From positions 89,184 to 153,183 of the forward strand of contig DBMP01000024.1 in NCBI GenBank assembly GCA_002298145.1: DNA of 64,000 nt. The letters run 5' to 3'. Shown piece after piece: positions 49,631 to 58,609 of the stretch (within the stretch, counting starts at the first letter, position 1; each line of letters opens with the position of its first letter). This DNA is from Spartobacteria bacterium UBA695 (GTDB lineage: Bacteria; Verrucomicrobiota; Verrucomicrobiia; Chthoniobacterales; Chthoniobacteraceae). A model generated the notes under the pieces. The model had not been told where the DNA came from. It saw nothing but the letters and a program-made list of their open reading frames with translations, and did no database searches. A program made the translations under genes and the position numbers.

Positions 49631-51037
49631 GTGGGGACGTGGGCAAATCGACTTACAGAGTGGCTGGTGGGGGCCGCGATTGGGGGAGGGCTGGCGTTGC
49701 TGGTTAGCGCGCTGGCCAATGCGCTCATCAATCCCTCACCGCTTCCGCCGGTTGCCGAGAAACAGCCGCCGCTTGCGTCCCCATCTGCCGGGCCGCGGGT
49801 GGCGCCTCAGCCGGATTCTCCGGAAGCGACGCCGACGCCGGTCCCTGACCGCAACGAAATCCGGCTGCCGATTCCGCCGCCCAAATCCGAGCCAGTGCGC
49901 ACGAGTGTGCAGCCGCCCGATCCGTGGACCTGCGACAGTGCGGGCCGGACGCTCTTTATGCAGGCGGCAGGGCAGGCGGATATCCCGCGTATGGAGGGGC
50001 TCCTCGGGCAGGGGGCCGACGTGAACCAGATGGATGGGCAGGCCCACACAGCGCTTTTCTATGCCATTCGCGCCCAGTCGGTTCCGACGGTGGATTGGCT
50101 GCTCGGCCACGGGGCCGATCCGGACATGGTGGGCTGCGACGGAGGAACGCCGCTGACGTATGGGCTGGAGACGTGGAATCTTGCGGTGATCGAGCCGCTC
50201 TTGTGGGCGCGCGCGCCGCGCTCCTGGTGCCCGGCCACGCGCGAGGCGCTTTACGCGGCGGTCCGGACGAAGGACCGGCCGATGATTCGCTCGCTGCTGG
50301 CGGCCCACTGGGAGCCGCCGACGCTGGAGGATTCGCGCCAGCCGCTCCTGGCTTACACGCTGGTGTGGGGGACGGTGGATCAGTTCTTTCTCCTGCTGGA
50401 GTGCGGGGTGGACCCGAATACGCCGCTGGAAAGCCCGGTGGACAAGTCTTTTGCGCAGTGGATCAAAAACCGCAGTTTCCGCGAATACCTGGAATCGGAT
50501 TCAGGGTTCACGGTGCTGATGGTGGCGGCGGCGCAGGGGCGGCTGGATTGCGTGCAGGCGCTGCTGGCCTGCGGTGCGCGGCGTTCGGCGCACACGGGGC
50601 GTTGCCGGATGACGGCGATGGATTTCGCCTCGCGCTACGACGCTTCCCCGGAAATGCTGCAAGTCTTACTCGGTAAGAGCCCGCGCCAGGAGGATCAGAA
50701 GATGTGGGTGGATGTCTCGATCAACCGCCAGCGGGCGGTGTTCTACAAGGACGGCCAGGTGGCGATGGTGACGCCGGTTTCGACCGGTAAACCCGGCTAC
50801 CCGACGCCGACGGGGCGCTTTGTGGTGACGGATAAGGATAAGCTGCGGATGTCGTCCATTTACCACGGGGCGTGCATGCCGTATTTCATGCGGATGAGCT
50901 GCCGGGACTTCGGCATGCATGCCGGGGTGGTGCCGGGTTATCCGGCTTCGCACGGGTGCATCCGGCTGCCGTATGATTCGGCCATGAAGCTGTTTCGCGA
51001 GGTGGAAGTCGGCACGCTCGTGACGATTTCGCAGTAG
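49631..51037 (+). CDS. Ankyrin-repeat / L,D-transpeptidase (YkuD) fusion
   Basis: About 468 residues from a GTG at 49631; the start is uncertain. A membrane helix (LVGAAIGGGLALLVSALANA) is followed by a Pro-rich linker to about residue 95. Then come 4-6 ankyrin-type repeats (RTLFMQAAGQADIPRMEGLL; TALFYAIRAQSVPTVDWLLG; GFTVLMVAAAQGRLDCVQAL) up to about residue 345. The C-terminal YkuD domain (about 355-468) has the active site HxxxxxxxxxxSHGCIR (SHGCIRLP, Cys about 443). YkuD enzymes crosslink peptidoglycan or attach lipoproteins to it. The ankyrin part would mediate protein binding in the periplasm. Confidence 0.85.
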   Translation: MGTWANRLTEWLVGAAIGGGLALLVSALANALINPSPLPPVAEKQPPLASPSAGPRVAPQPDSPEATPTPVPDRNEIRLPIPPPKSEPVRTSVQPPDPWTCDSAGRTLFMQAAGQADIPRMEGLLGQGADVNQMDGQAHTALFYAIRAQSVPTVDWLLGHGADPDMVGCDGGTPLTYGLETWNLAVIEPLLWARAPRSWCPATREALYAAVRTKDRPMIRSLLAAHWEPPTLEDSRQPLLAYTLVWGTVDQFFLLLECGVDPNTPLESPVDKSFAQWIKNRSFREYLESDSGFTVLMVAAAQGRLDCVQALLACGARRSAHTGRCRMTAMDFASRYDASPEMLQVLLGKSPRQEDQKMWVDVSINRQRAVFYKDGQVAMVTPVSTGKPGYPTPTGRFVVTDKDKLRMSSIYHGACMPYFMRMSCRDFGMHAGVVPGYPASHGCIRLPYDSAMKLFREVEVGTLVTISQ

Positions 51038-51088
51038 CAGGCGGTTCGGGTGGTCTGAGCCATTTGCCGACCTCAGCCCCGGCTGCTT

Positions 51089-51634
51089 CTATCCGTGATA
51101 GGGTAGGATGCCTTGCAGCAAGAAAACGCAGCCGAGGGCGCCAAAGGCGAGGCCAATCATCCAAAAATGGCGTTTCCTCGTCAGGGCCGCGATGGCGGCG
51201 ACGGCTATGGCGATCTGGAACATCGTTACGCCACGGGCCAAAATGACGTGTTGATGAAGATGGGCCTCGGCTTTGGCTCGCCGGTGTTCTGCTTCCGTCC
51301 GAATCTGTTGCTGTTCCTTGGCGTATTCATCCAGCTTGGTTTCATCCGTGGCGCTTGCCGGTTTGTCGAGAGCCTTTAGGATTTCCGTCCGGGTGCCGAG
51401 CACCGCCGCTTTGATTCCTTTGGACTGGTAAAAGGCCCACTGATTGGCCGACTCGATTTCATTTACCATCGCTTCGTTGGCGTGGAACCCGGCCAGCAGG
51501 CTGCATACCGCCGCAAAGGCTGCCAAAATCGCGGTGCTTAGAGCCACCCATGCGACCCATCGTTCCCCGGAAGCATGGGCATGCTTTTCGACATGTTCTT
51601 GCAGGTGTTCGAGTGGGACTTCGGGTTCTTCCAT
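51089..51634 (-). CDS. DUF4337-family membrane protein
   Basis: 181 residues with three likely membrane helices: WVAWVALSTAILAAFAAVCS near the N-terminus and FQIAIAVAAIAALTRKRHFW then MIGLAFGALGCVFLLQG at the C-terminus. The middle is a charged helical region with NQWAFYQSKGIKAAVLGTRT, the characteristic DUF4337 segment. Acidic/His-rich start (PEVPLEHLQEHVEKHAHA). The family has no assigned function. It is convergent with the ankyrin/transpeptidase gene and lies 25 bp upstream of the ABC-F stop. Confidence 0.82.
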   Translation of the reverse strand: MEEPEVPLEHLQEHVEKHAHASGERWVAWVALSTAILAAFAAVCSLLAGFHANEAMVNEIESANQWAFYQSKGIKAAVLGTRTEILKALDKPASATDETKLDEYAKEQQQIRTEAEHRRAKAEAHLHQHVILARGVTMFQIAIAVAAIAALTRKRHFWMIGLAFGALGCVFLLQGILPYHG

Positions 51635-51658
51635 AGGTATCGGTGGCTCGGACTAAGT

Positions 51659-53605
51659 TTACGCGAGCTTTTCCGCCGCCTTTTCCCATGCGGCGTTAGC
51701 CCGTTCCAGGTCTTCGGTGACGGCCATCAATTCGCGGTTAAGCTCCATGGCGTTGCCCCCGGCGGCGTAGGATTCCGGTTTTTCCAGCTCGGCGGTGAGC
51801 TCCTTTTGGCGGCATTCGAGGGCGAGGATTTTCGCTTCGAGGGCCTGGATGCGCTTTTCCTCTTCGCGCCGGAGTGCGGAGGCGGCTTTGCGGGCGTCGG
51901 CTTCGGCGCGGCGCTTCTCTCGCTGTTCGCGCATGCCCATCGGGGCGGAGGCTGTGGAGGCGTCGGCGGGCGCGGCCGGGTTGGCCCCGGGCTGGGCGTT
52001 GTGGAGCTTTTCTCCGGAGACAAGGGCGGCACGTTCGGATTCGGCCCGCGTTTTGTCGAGGAAGTATTGGTAATCGCCCGGGTAAAACGCCGGTTTCCCC
52101 GCGCTGATGTGCAGGACGGAGGTGGCGATGGAGCGGATGAAGTGGACGTCGTGGCTGATGAAGAGCAGCGTCCCTTCGTACTGCTTGAGCGCGTTGATGA
52201 GCGCGTCAATCGAGCCGACGTCCAAGTGTGTGGTCGGCTCGTCCATCAGCATGAGGTTGGGCGGGTCGAGCAGCAGGCGCACGAGGGCGAGGCGGGTTTT
52301 TTCGCCGCCGCTCAGGACGGAGACAGGCTTGAAGACGTCGTCGCCCTGGAAGAGGAAGGAGCCGAGGACGGTGCGGGACTCTTGTTCGGAGGGGGGCTTG
52401 TCCATGTCCTGGACGCTCTGGAGCACGGTGTGCTTGGGGTTGAGCATCTCGACGCGGTATTGGGAGAAGTAGCCGACTTTGACGTTGTGGCCCAGTTCGC
52501 GTGTGCCGCTCTGGACGGGGAGGACGCCCGCGAGGAGTTTGATGAGGGTCGATTTGCCCGCGCCGTTGGGGCCGACTAAGACGGTGCGCTGGCCGCGCTC
52601 GGCTTGGAAGTCGAGGCCGCGGTAGACGCAGAGGTCGCCGTAGGCGTGGTCGATATGATTCAGGGTGATGACGCGCTGGCCGCTGCGGGGCGGCTGGGGA
52701 AAGTGGAAGTGGACGGTTTTTTGCGCGGAGGCGGGGGCCTCGATTTTCTCCATCCGCTCGATTTGCTTGAGTTTGCTCTGGGCCTGGGTGGCTTTGGTGG
52801 CCTTGGCGTGGAAGCGGTTGTAGAAGTCCTGGAGCGCGGCGATTTCCTTCTGCTGGTTTTTGTACGCGGCGAGCTGCTGGGCGTCGCGGGCGACTTTCTC
52901 TGCCACGTAGCTATCCCAGTTGCCCCGGTAACGGTGGAGGCGCTTTTGCGCGATCTCGACGATGGAGCCGACGAGCGCGTTGAGGAATTCGCGGTCGTGC
53001 GAGATCATCAGGATCGCACCCGGGTAGGAGGCGAGGTACTGCTGGAACCAGCCGAGGGACTCCAGGTCGAGGTGGTTGGTCGGTTCGTCCAGCAGGAGGA
53101 GATCGGGCTCCATGACGAGGAGGCGGGCGAGGTGGGCTCGCATGACCCAGCCGCCGCTGAGCGTCCGGGCCGGGCGCTCGAAGTCGGAGGTGCGGAAGGC
53201 GAGGCCCGCCAGGATGCGCTTGGCTTTGGGTTCGAGCCGCCAGCCGTCGGCTTCGTCGAATACACGCAGCGCTTCGTGGTACTCGGGCGAATCCTCCGCG
53301 GCGGTGCGCATGATGCGCTGGGCGCTGGCGATGGCGGGGGTGACGGCGCAGGCGAGTTCGAGGACGGTTTCTTCGCTTACCGGGGCGCTTTCCTGCGGCA
53401 GGTAGCCCAGCGTGGCGGAGCGTTCGAGCGATACCGCGCCGTCGTCGGCCTGGGCATCGCCCATGATCAGCGAAAAGAGGGTGGTTTTTCCCGCGCCGTT
53501 GGGGCCGACGAGCCCGATGCGGTCGCCACGGTTGACCTGGAGGGAGGCGTTCTCAAAGAGGACGCGGCCGCCGAATGATTTGCTGAGCTGAGAGATGGTT
53601 AGCAC
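51659..53605 (-). CDS. ABC-F family ATPase (duplicated ABC domains)
   Basis: About 648 residues from a GTG at 53605 (VLTISQLSKSFGGRVLF); a TTG at 53632 would add nine residues. First ABC domain: Walker A GPNGAGKTTLFSLIM, signature LSGGWVMRAHLARLL. Linker about 230-310 with RFHAKATKATQAQSKLKQIE. Second ABC domain: GPNGAGKSTLIKLLAG and LSGGEKTRLALVRLL. The C-terminal tail is a coiled coil (REEEKRIQALEAKILALECR). ABC-F proteins have no membrane part and act on ribosomes. The C-terminal coiled coil resembles Uup, and translation regulation or Uup-like roles are the best guess. Confidence 0.93.
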   Translation of the reverse strand: MLTISQLSKSFGGRVLFENASLQVNRGDRIGLVGPNGAGKTTLFSLIMGDAQADDGAVSLERSATLGYLPQESAPVSEETVLELACAVTPAIASAQRIMRTAAEDSPEYHEALRVFDEADGWRLEPKAKRILAGLAFRTSDFERPARTLSGGWVMRAHLARLLVMEPDLLLLDEPTNHLDLESLGWFQQYLASYPGAILMISHDREFLNALVGSIVEIAQKRLHRYRGNWDSYVAEKVARDAQQLAAYKNQQKEIAALQDFYNRFHAKATKATQAQSKLKQIERMEKIEAPASAQKTVHFHFPQPPRSGQRVITLNHIDHAYGDLCVYRGLDFQAERGQRTVLVGPNGAGKSTLIKLLAGVLPVQSGTRELGHNVKVGYFSQYRVEMLNPKHTVLQSVQDMDKPPSEQESRTVLGSFLFQGDDVFKPVSVLSGGEKTRLALVRLLLDPPNLMLMDEPTTHLDVGSIDALINALKQYEGTLLFISHDVHFIRSIATSVLHISAGKPAFYPGDYQYFLDKTRAESERAALVSGEKLHNAQPGANPAAPADASTASAPMGMREQREKRRAEADARKAASALRREEEKRIQALEAKILALECRQKELTAELEKPESYAAGGNAMELNRELMAVTEDLERANAAWEKAAEKLA

Positions 53606-53634
53606 GGAAAAAACAACGTCCTCGGGTTGCAAAA

Positions 53635-53662
53635 AGGCGCAAAAGAAAACTCCTTTGCGCCT
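53635..53662. repeat. CGCAAA-type inverted repeat between greA-like and ABC-F genes
   Basis: Arms AGGCGCAAA (53635-53643) and TTTGCGCCT (53654-53662). This belongs to the CGCAAA/TTTGCG-type intergenic repeats also seen at 56302, 57494 and 63822. Confidence 0.6.
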
Positions 53663-53692
53663 CTGCGTCTATGCGTGAGACTTTTCTAGTGA

Positions 53693-55516
53693 CTAGGGCC
53701 GCGCGGCTTCGATTTTGACGATTTCCGCGAGGCGGTCGCCGTGCTCGGTCGGGACGTTGAGCTTTTCGCCGACGCCGTGGCTGATGAGGACCTGTGCGAT
53801 CTGCGCTTTGTAGGAGATGATGCCGGCCTTGGGGTCGCTGTCCCAGGCGCCCAGGATGCTGTAGACGTCGGTGGTGCCGTCAGCTTCCTTGATGGTGACT
53901 TTGGTGCCGATGTTGACGACCTTGGTGTCGGGATTCTTAAAGTCGGTGCCCCGGGCGATTGAGAGATCGCGCTCCATTTCCGCGCGGCGCCGCGAGAGGA
54001 CGCGCTGCATTTCCTTGGCGGCCTTGAACTCGAAGTTCTCGCGAAGGTCGCCGTAGGAGCGGGCGACGGAGATTTCTTTGATGTTCTCGGGGATCTTCTT
54101 GTTGACGAGTTCGTCGAGCTCGATCTTGCGCTTTTCGAGGCTTTCCCAGGAGACGATGAGGGCTTCTTGTTTTTCGGTGAGGTTGTCGCCCGCGATCATG
54201 GACTCCATTTCGGGGTAGATCCGGACGATGCGGCCCAGGATGGAGCGCTTGTTGAGTTCCTCGAAGACGCCGGAGAGCATCACTTTGCGGATGGTGTCGC
54301 GGACGGTTTCGGGGGTGGCTCCGGCGAGCATGTCGGGGATGAGTTCGCGGTCTTCCAGGATGAGGTCGTGGAGCTTGGTGCCGCGCTTGATGTCGTTGAA
54401 CTGGTCGCGCTCCAGGGCGGAGAGGGTGGCGGAGAGGACGCGGGCATCGACCATGGAGGCGAAGACGCCGCCGCGCTCTTTGCAGAGCCAGGTGAGGACT
54501 TCGGTGGAGATGGTGTGGTCGCCCAGCCAGCGTTCGAGTTCGTGCTGGTACTCGGCTTTTTTGTCCTGGTCGAGGAGGATGCGGGCGCTTTCGGTGACGA
54601 CGCGCACGCTGCTCTTGCTCATCAGCGAGAGGATTTTCTCTACCCATTGGTCGCCATAGGCGGAGGGGAAGGCGGCCAGGACGCGGCGCTGTTTGGCGGC
54701 GGGTACGTCGTTGAGGATCTCGTGCAGGCGGCGTTCTTCTTCGACGAGGATTTCGTTCAGAGTGATCGAGCCTTCGCCTTTGGGCAGGCCGGTGATGGAG
54801 GCGATTTCGTCGCGCTCGAGGATGAGCTCCAGGGCTTGGGCGGTGTTGAGGCGGCGGGTTTTTTGCGCGGCGTCTTCGACGGTGGCGACGACGGCGGCGA
54901 GTTCATTGCTGCCTTTGAATTCGTCGATGCTCTTGAGGATCTGGTCGAGGGCGTTGATCTGGGCCTTGGTCTGGCGCGCGGAGTTGAAGGCGGCAAGCAG
55001 TTCGTCGGTGTGCGAGATCGGTTTCTCGCGGAGCACGATGGGCTCGGATTTCTTGGTGGGGAAGGCGATGAGGCCGTCTTTTTTGAGGAGTTTCTTGGTC
55101 GAGTCCCACCAGCGTTTGAATTCGGCTTCGTTGAAAATTTCGCCCGAGAGGGACTGGGCTATCTGGTCCTGGTTGGCGCGGCCGCCGAAGTTTTCGAGGA
55201 TGGAGCGGACGAGGGCGACGGGGTCTTCCTTGGCGAGGCTCTTGACGGTGTCGGCTTCGGTGACTTTGCGCACGAGGATGTGGTCCTCGGGAAGGGGGGT
55301 CAGCGACTCGGCAGCGTAATCGAGCTGCATGGTGTGGCCCTTTTTGGTCTTGAAGTCGATGGTGGCCTGGTTGAGGAGGAAATTGATTTCGGCGATGCGC
55401 CCGAACCCCCAGCTTTTATGCAGACAGTAGGTCCCCTCAGGGAGCTTTTCTAGGGATGTGGCGGTATCTGGAGTGAGTTTGCCCGCTTGGACGGCTTTTT
55501 CAATCTCTGCTTGCAT
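53693..55516 (-). CDS. greA: Long GreA-type transcription elongation factor
   Basis: 607 residues, compared with about 160 in typical GreA. The C-terminal about 180 residues are GreA/GreB: the coiled-coil tip ARSYGDLRENFEFKAAKEMQ keeps the Asp and Glu that reach the RNA-polymerase active site, followed by a C-terminal domain (VVNIGTKVTIKEADGTTDVY; VGEKLNVPTEHGDRLAEIVK). The N-terminal about 420 residues are helical with a start domain (TYCLHKSWGFGRIAEINFLL) and no known family mark. Long GreA proteins occur in chlamydiae, so this fits a PVC lineage. It probably rescues backtracked polymerase, with an added binding function. Confidence 0.85.
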   Translation of the reverse strand: MQAEIEKAVQAGKLTPDTATSLEKLPEGTYCLHKSWGFGRIAEINFLLNQATIDFKTKKGHTMQLDYAAESLTPLPEDHILVRKVTEADTVKSLAKEDPVALVRSILENFGGRANQDQIAQSLSGEIFNEAEFKRWWDSTKKLLKKDGLIAFPTKKSEPIVLREKPISHTDELLAAFNSARQTKAQINALDQILKSIDEFKGSNELAAVVATVEDAAQKTRRLNTAQALELILERDEIASITGLPKGEGSITLNEILVEEERRLHEILNDVPAAKQRRVLAAFPSAYGDQWVEKILSLMSKSSVRVVTESARILLDQDKKAEYQHELERWLGDHTISTEVLTWLCKERGGVFASMVDARVLSATLSALERDQFNDIKRGTKLHDLILEDRELIPDMLAGATPETVRDTIRKVMLSGVFEELNKRSILGRIVRIYPEMESMIAGDNLTEKQEALIVSWESLEKRKIELDELVNKKIPENIKEISVARSYGDLRENFEFKAAKEMQRVLSRRRAEMERDLSIARGTDFKNPDTKVVNIGTKVTIKEADGTTDVYSILGAWDSDPKAGIISYKAQIAQVLISHGVGEKLNVPTEHGDRLAEIVKIEAARP

Positions 55517-55665
55517 AGGATTTATTAAGATAGGGAACCGGCGCGGGATTGGCTAACGAAAATTAAAGTTTCTTTTTCCCGCCAAAAAAGGCATTTCATG
55601 CTGAGCGCTTTCTTTGCGCTGATTGAGCACTGTTTTTACCTCCTTTTCGCCTACGATACACCTTC

Positions 55666-56268
55666 ATGCCCCGTCTTTCCGAAGATCTTCATATTCTCCT
55701 GGAAGAAGCCCGGTTACGCCCGCTCTGCGTTGGGGAAATGGAGGCGCGCTTGCAGAGCCGGGGCTTTGCTTTGCTGATGATGCTCTTGGCGGCTCCGTTT
55801 CTGGTGCCAAGTGTGCCGGGGCTCTCGACGCCGTTTGGCCTGGCGATCATGGGGATGGGGCTGCGCCTGGCGTGCGGACGCAAGCCGTGGCTGCCGCAAA
55901 GTGTGCTGCGTCGCGAGCTGCCCTCCCGGGTGCTGGAGCGGATTCTGCGGGGGCTGATCCGGGTGGTGGGGGCGATGGAGCGGGTGGCCCGGCCCCGGTG
56001 GGCTGGGATGTATGAGGGGGCGTTGATGCGGGCGCTGATCGGGCTGGCGATTGCCTCGGGCGGGGTGTTTCTCTTTTTGCCGATCATGGTGCCGGTGATG
56101 AATACGCTGCCGACGGTGTCGATCCTGTTGCTCGCCGCCGGGCTGATGGAGCGCGACGGGCTTTTTATTCTGGCGGGCTATGGGTTTGGGGTGCTGGCGT
56201 GGGTTTATTTCGGGGCGTGGATCTGGGCGGGAAAGGCTGGGTTCCAGGCGCTGCACCGGTTGTTTTAA
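55666..56268 (+). CDS. ExoD-family exopolysaccharide synthesis protein
   Basis: 200 residues. Start SEDLHILLEEARLRPLCVGE followed by LQSRGFALLMMLLAAPFLVP is the ExoD pattern. Four to five membrane helices are visible (LSTPFGLAIMGMGLRLACG; LMRALIGLAIASGGVFLFLP; TVSILLLAAGLMERDGLFIL; GVLAWVYFGAWIWAG). ExoD was described in rhizobia as needed for exopolysaccharide and alkaline tolerance; its mechanism is unknown. It stands alone between the greA-like gene (divergent) and fcl (convergent). Confidence 0.85.
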   Translation: MPRLSEDLHILLEEARLRPLCVGEMEARLQSRGFALLMMLLAAPFLVPSVPGLSTPFGLAIMGMGLRLACGRKPWLPQSVLRRELPSRVLERILRGLIRVVGAMERVARPRWAGMYEGALMRALIGLAIASGGVFLFLPIMVPVMNTLPTVSILLLAAGLMERDGLFILAGYGFGVLAWVYFGAWIWAGKAGFQALHRLF

Positions 56269-56301
56269 GGGCTCGCCGTTAGGAAGAAAGCGGGGAGATA
56301 C

Positions 56302-56369
56302 TCACGCAAAGCCGCAAAGGCGCAAAGAAGACAAAGGCAGGCGTTCTCCTTCTTTGCGGCTTTGCGTGA
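56302..56369. repeat. 18-bp perfect inverted repeat of the CGCAAAG type
   Basis: Arms TCACGCAAAGCCGCAAAG (56302-56319) and CTTTGCGGCTTTGCGTGA (56352-56369), spacer 32 bases. It lies between the convergent exoD-like and fcl genes. The transcript could fold into a long stem. Confidence 0.85.
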
Positions 56370-56424
56370 AACCACTGCCTTTTTTCCGTCTTTGTACGTG
56401 TTGGTATTCGGGAGGCGTGGGCGT

Positions 56425-56468
56425 AAAAAAACGTCCCACCGCGAGCCGGAACCCGGGGTGGGACGTTT
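56425..56468 (-). terminator. Intrinsic terminator of fcl
   Basis: 12-bp arms AAACGTCCCACC (56429-56440) and GGTGGGACGTTT (56457-56468), followed on the minus strand by seven T (56431-56425). It starts 27 bp past the fcl stop. Confidence 0.88.
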
Positions 56469-56494
56469 GGGGGAAAGATTTCCGGGCGCTAGGG

Positions 56495-57451
56495 CTATTT
56501 TTCCCGCAGGCCGCCTTGTTCTAGTCCGCTGAGGAAGTCGGCGTAGGTGTGCCGGATGCCAGCTTCGAGGTCGTACTTTGGCCGCCAGCCGGTGGCGAGC
56601 AGTTTGGAGCTGTCCATGTATTTGCGCGGGGTGCCGTCGGGTTTGGTCGGGTCCCAGAGGAGTTCGCCTTTGAAACCGGTGACGCGCGCGATGGTCCGGG
56701 CGAGCTCGGCGATGGTGACGTCGGAGCCGTAGCCGACGTTGATCCAGTCCGGCGGGTTGTCCATTTGCAGGGTGGCCATGCAGGCTTCGGCGAGGTCGTC
56801 GACGTGCAGGAATTCGCGCAGCGCTACGCCGGTGCCCCAGAGGGTGACGGTGGGGGCGTGGGTTTGCACGGCTTCGTGGAAGCGGCGCAACAGGGCGGGC
56901 AGGACGTGGGAGTTCTGTGGGTGGTAGTTGTCGCCGGGGCCGTAGAGGTTCGTCGGCATGGCGGAGTGGAAGAGGACGCCGTACTGCTTGCGGTAGTGCT
57001 GGCAGAGCTTGAGGCCGGCGATTTTGGCGATGGCGTAGGCTTCGTTGGTCGGCTCCAGGGGGGAGGTGAGCAGGCACTCTTCCTGCATTGGCTGGGGGGC
57101 TTCGCGCGGGTAAATGCACGAGCTGCCGAGGAAGAGGAGGTGCTCGACGCCGTGGGTGTAGGCTTCGTGGATGACGTTGTGGGCGCTGGCGAGGTTGACG
57201 TGGATGAAGTCCGCCGGGTAGGTGGCGTTGGCGTGGATGCCGCCGACTTTCGCCGCCGCGACGATGACGATTTCCGGTTTTTCCTTGGCGAAGAAGTCGC
57301 GCACGGCCGCTTGTTCGCAGAGGTCGAGCTCGGCGTGGGTGCGGAGGATGAGGTTGCAGCATCCCCGCGCCTGGAGCGCCCGGACGATGGCGGCTCCGAC
57401 CATGCCCCGGTGGCCCGCCACGTAGATGCGTTTGGATGGATCAATTTGCAT
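56495..57451 (-). CDS. fcl: GDP-L-fucose synthase
   Basis: 318 residues from the ATG at 57451. Short-chain epimerase/reductase with the NADP loop RIYVAGHRGMVGAAIVRAL, the SxnYxxxK catalytic set (GSSCIYPREAPQPM; YAIAKIAGLKLC) and the substrate region MPTNLYGPGDNYHP. It converts GDP-4-keto-6-deoxymannose to GDP-L-fucose. The upstream gene on the same strand (102 bp away) is gmd, which makes its substrate. Fucose is likely used in a surface glycan. Strong terminator after the gene. Confidence 0.95.
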   Translation of the reverse strand: MQIDPSKRIYVAGHRGMVGAAIVRALQARGCCNLILRTHAELDLCEQAAVRDFFAKEKPEIVIVAAAKVGGIHANATYPADFIHVNLASAHNVIHEAYTHGVEHLLFLGSSCIYPREAPQPMQEECLLTSPLEPTNEAYAIAKIAGLKLCQHYRKQYGVLFHSAMPTNLYGPGDNYHPQNSHVLPALLRRFHEAVQTHAPTVTLWGTGVALREFLHVDDLAEACMATLQMDNPPDWINVGYGSDVTIAELARTIARVTGFKGELLWDPTKPDGTPRKYMDSSKLLATGWRPKYDLEAGIRHTYADFLSGLEQGGLREK

Positions 57452-57493
57452 AAGAATTTTTAGGAGAAAAACGAAGGTTTCCGAATAGCAGAA

Positions 57494-57545
57494 AACACAG
57501 ACGCCTCTTTTCGGCCTCTGTGTTCTCCGTGACACTCTGTGGTGA
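57494..57545. repeat. CTCTGTG-type intergenic repeat between fcl and gmd
   Basis: An 8-bp inverted repeat AACACAGA/TCTGTGTT (57494-57524) continues into GTTCTCCGTGACACTCTGTG, a tandem-like CTCTGTG/CTCCGTG pattern. This kind of sequence is common in intergenic regions of several phyla. Confidence 0.6.
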
Positions 57546-57553
57546 GTTTTTTC

Positions 57554-58570
57554 TTATTTCCCGGCCGTTTCGTTGTAGGCCAGTTCGCGGCGAGCGAGTT
57601 CGAGGTCGGCCTCGGTCATGATGCGCACGAGTTCTTTGAAGCGGACTTTGGGCTCCCAGTTGATCTGGCGCTTGAGTTTGCACGGGTCGCCGATCAAGAG
57701 ATCGACTTCGCTTGGGCGCTCGTAGCGGGCGTCGTGTTTGACGTATTTCTGCCAGTCGAGGCCGAGGAGGCCGAAGCATTCTTCGCAGAATTCCCGGATG
57801 GTGTGGGTCTCGCCGGTGGCGCAGACGTAGTCGTCCGGTTTATCCTGCTGGAGCATGAGCCACATGACTTCGACGTATTCCTTGGCGTAGCCCCAGTCGC
57901 GCTTGGCTTCCAGGTTGCCGAGGTAGAGGGAGTCTTGCAGGCCCATCTTGATGCGCGTGGCGGCCCGGGTGATTTTCCGGGTGACGAAGGTCTCGCCGCG
58001 GCGCGGGCTTTCGTGGTTGAAGAGGATGCCGTTGGAGGCGTGCAGGTTGTAGGCTTCGCGGTAGTTGACGGTGAGCCAGTAGGCGAACACTTTGGCGCAG
58101 CCGTAGGGGGAGCGCGGGTGGAAGGGGGTGGTCTCGCTCTGGGGTACTTCGGCGACTTTGCCGAACATTTCGGAGGAGGAGGCCTGGTAGTAGCGGACGT
58201 CCTGGGCCAGGCCGGATTCGCGGATGGCTTCCAGGATGCGGATGGCGCCGAGGCCGGTGACGTCGCCGGTGTATTCGGGCACGTCGAAGGAGACGCGCAC
58301 GTGGCTCTGGGCGCCGAGGTTGTAGATTTCGTCGGGCTTCAAATCATAGAGAAGCTTGACCATCTGGACTGAGTCGGCCAGGTCGCCGTAATGAAGGAAA
58401 AGGTGGCCTCCCTTGGCGTGCGGGTCGTTGTAGATGTGCTCGATGCGGCTCGTGTTAAACGTTGAAGACCGCCGGATGATGCCGTGGACTTCGTAGCCTT
58501 TTTGGAGCAGCAACTCCGCCAGATAGGATCCATCCTGTCCTGTGATGCCGGTAATGAGTGCTTTCTTCAT
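57554..58570 (-). CDS. gmd: GDP-mannose 4,6-dehydratase
   Basis: 338 residues from the ATG at 58570. NADP-binding start MKKALITGITGQDGSYLAEL, the RRSSTFNTSRIEHIY loop, and catalytic region YQASSSEMFGKVAEVPQSET with SPYGCAKVFAYWL (YxxxK). Converts GDP-mannose to GDP-4-keto-6-deoxymannose, the first step to GDP-fucose and related deoxysugars. The next gene, fcl, completes the route. It is divergent from the XylR-type regulator, with 81 bp between starts. Confidence 0.96.
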   Translation of the reverse strand: MKKALITGITGQDGSYLAELLLQKGYEVHGIIRRSSTFNTSRIEHIYNDPHAKGGHLFLHYGDLADSVQMVKLLYDLKPDEIYNLGAQSHVRVSFDVPEYTGDVTGLGAIRILEAIRESGLAQDVRYYQASSSEMFGKVAEVPQSETTPFHPRSPYGCAKVFAYWLTVNYREAYNLHASNGILFNHESPRRGETFVTRKITRAATRIKMGLQDSLYLGNLEAKRDWGYAKEYVEVMWLMLQQDKPDDYVCATGETHTIREFCEECFGLLGLDWQKYVKHDARYERPSEVDLLIGDPCKLKRQINWEPKVRFKELVRIMTEADLELARRELAYNETAGK

Positions 58571-58609
58571 GTGGCCGTTATTGAAGCGGAAGAACGTGCT
58601 TTTGTAATT

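Noticed and set aside
51575..53578. Plus-strand frames opposite the ABC-F gene
   Set aside because: Shadow frames of the clear ABC-F gene; no motifs.
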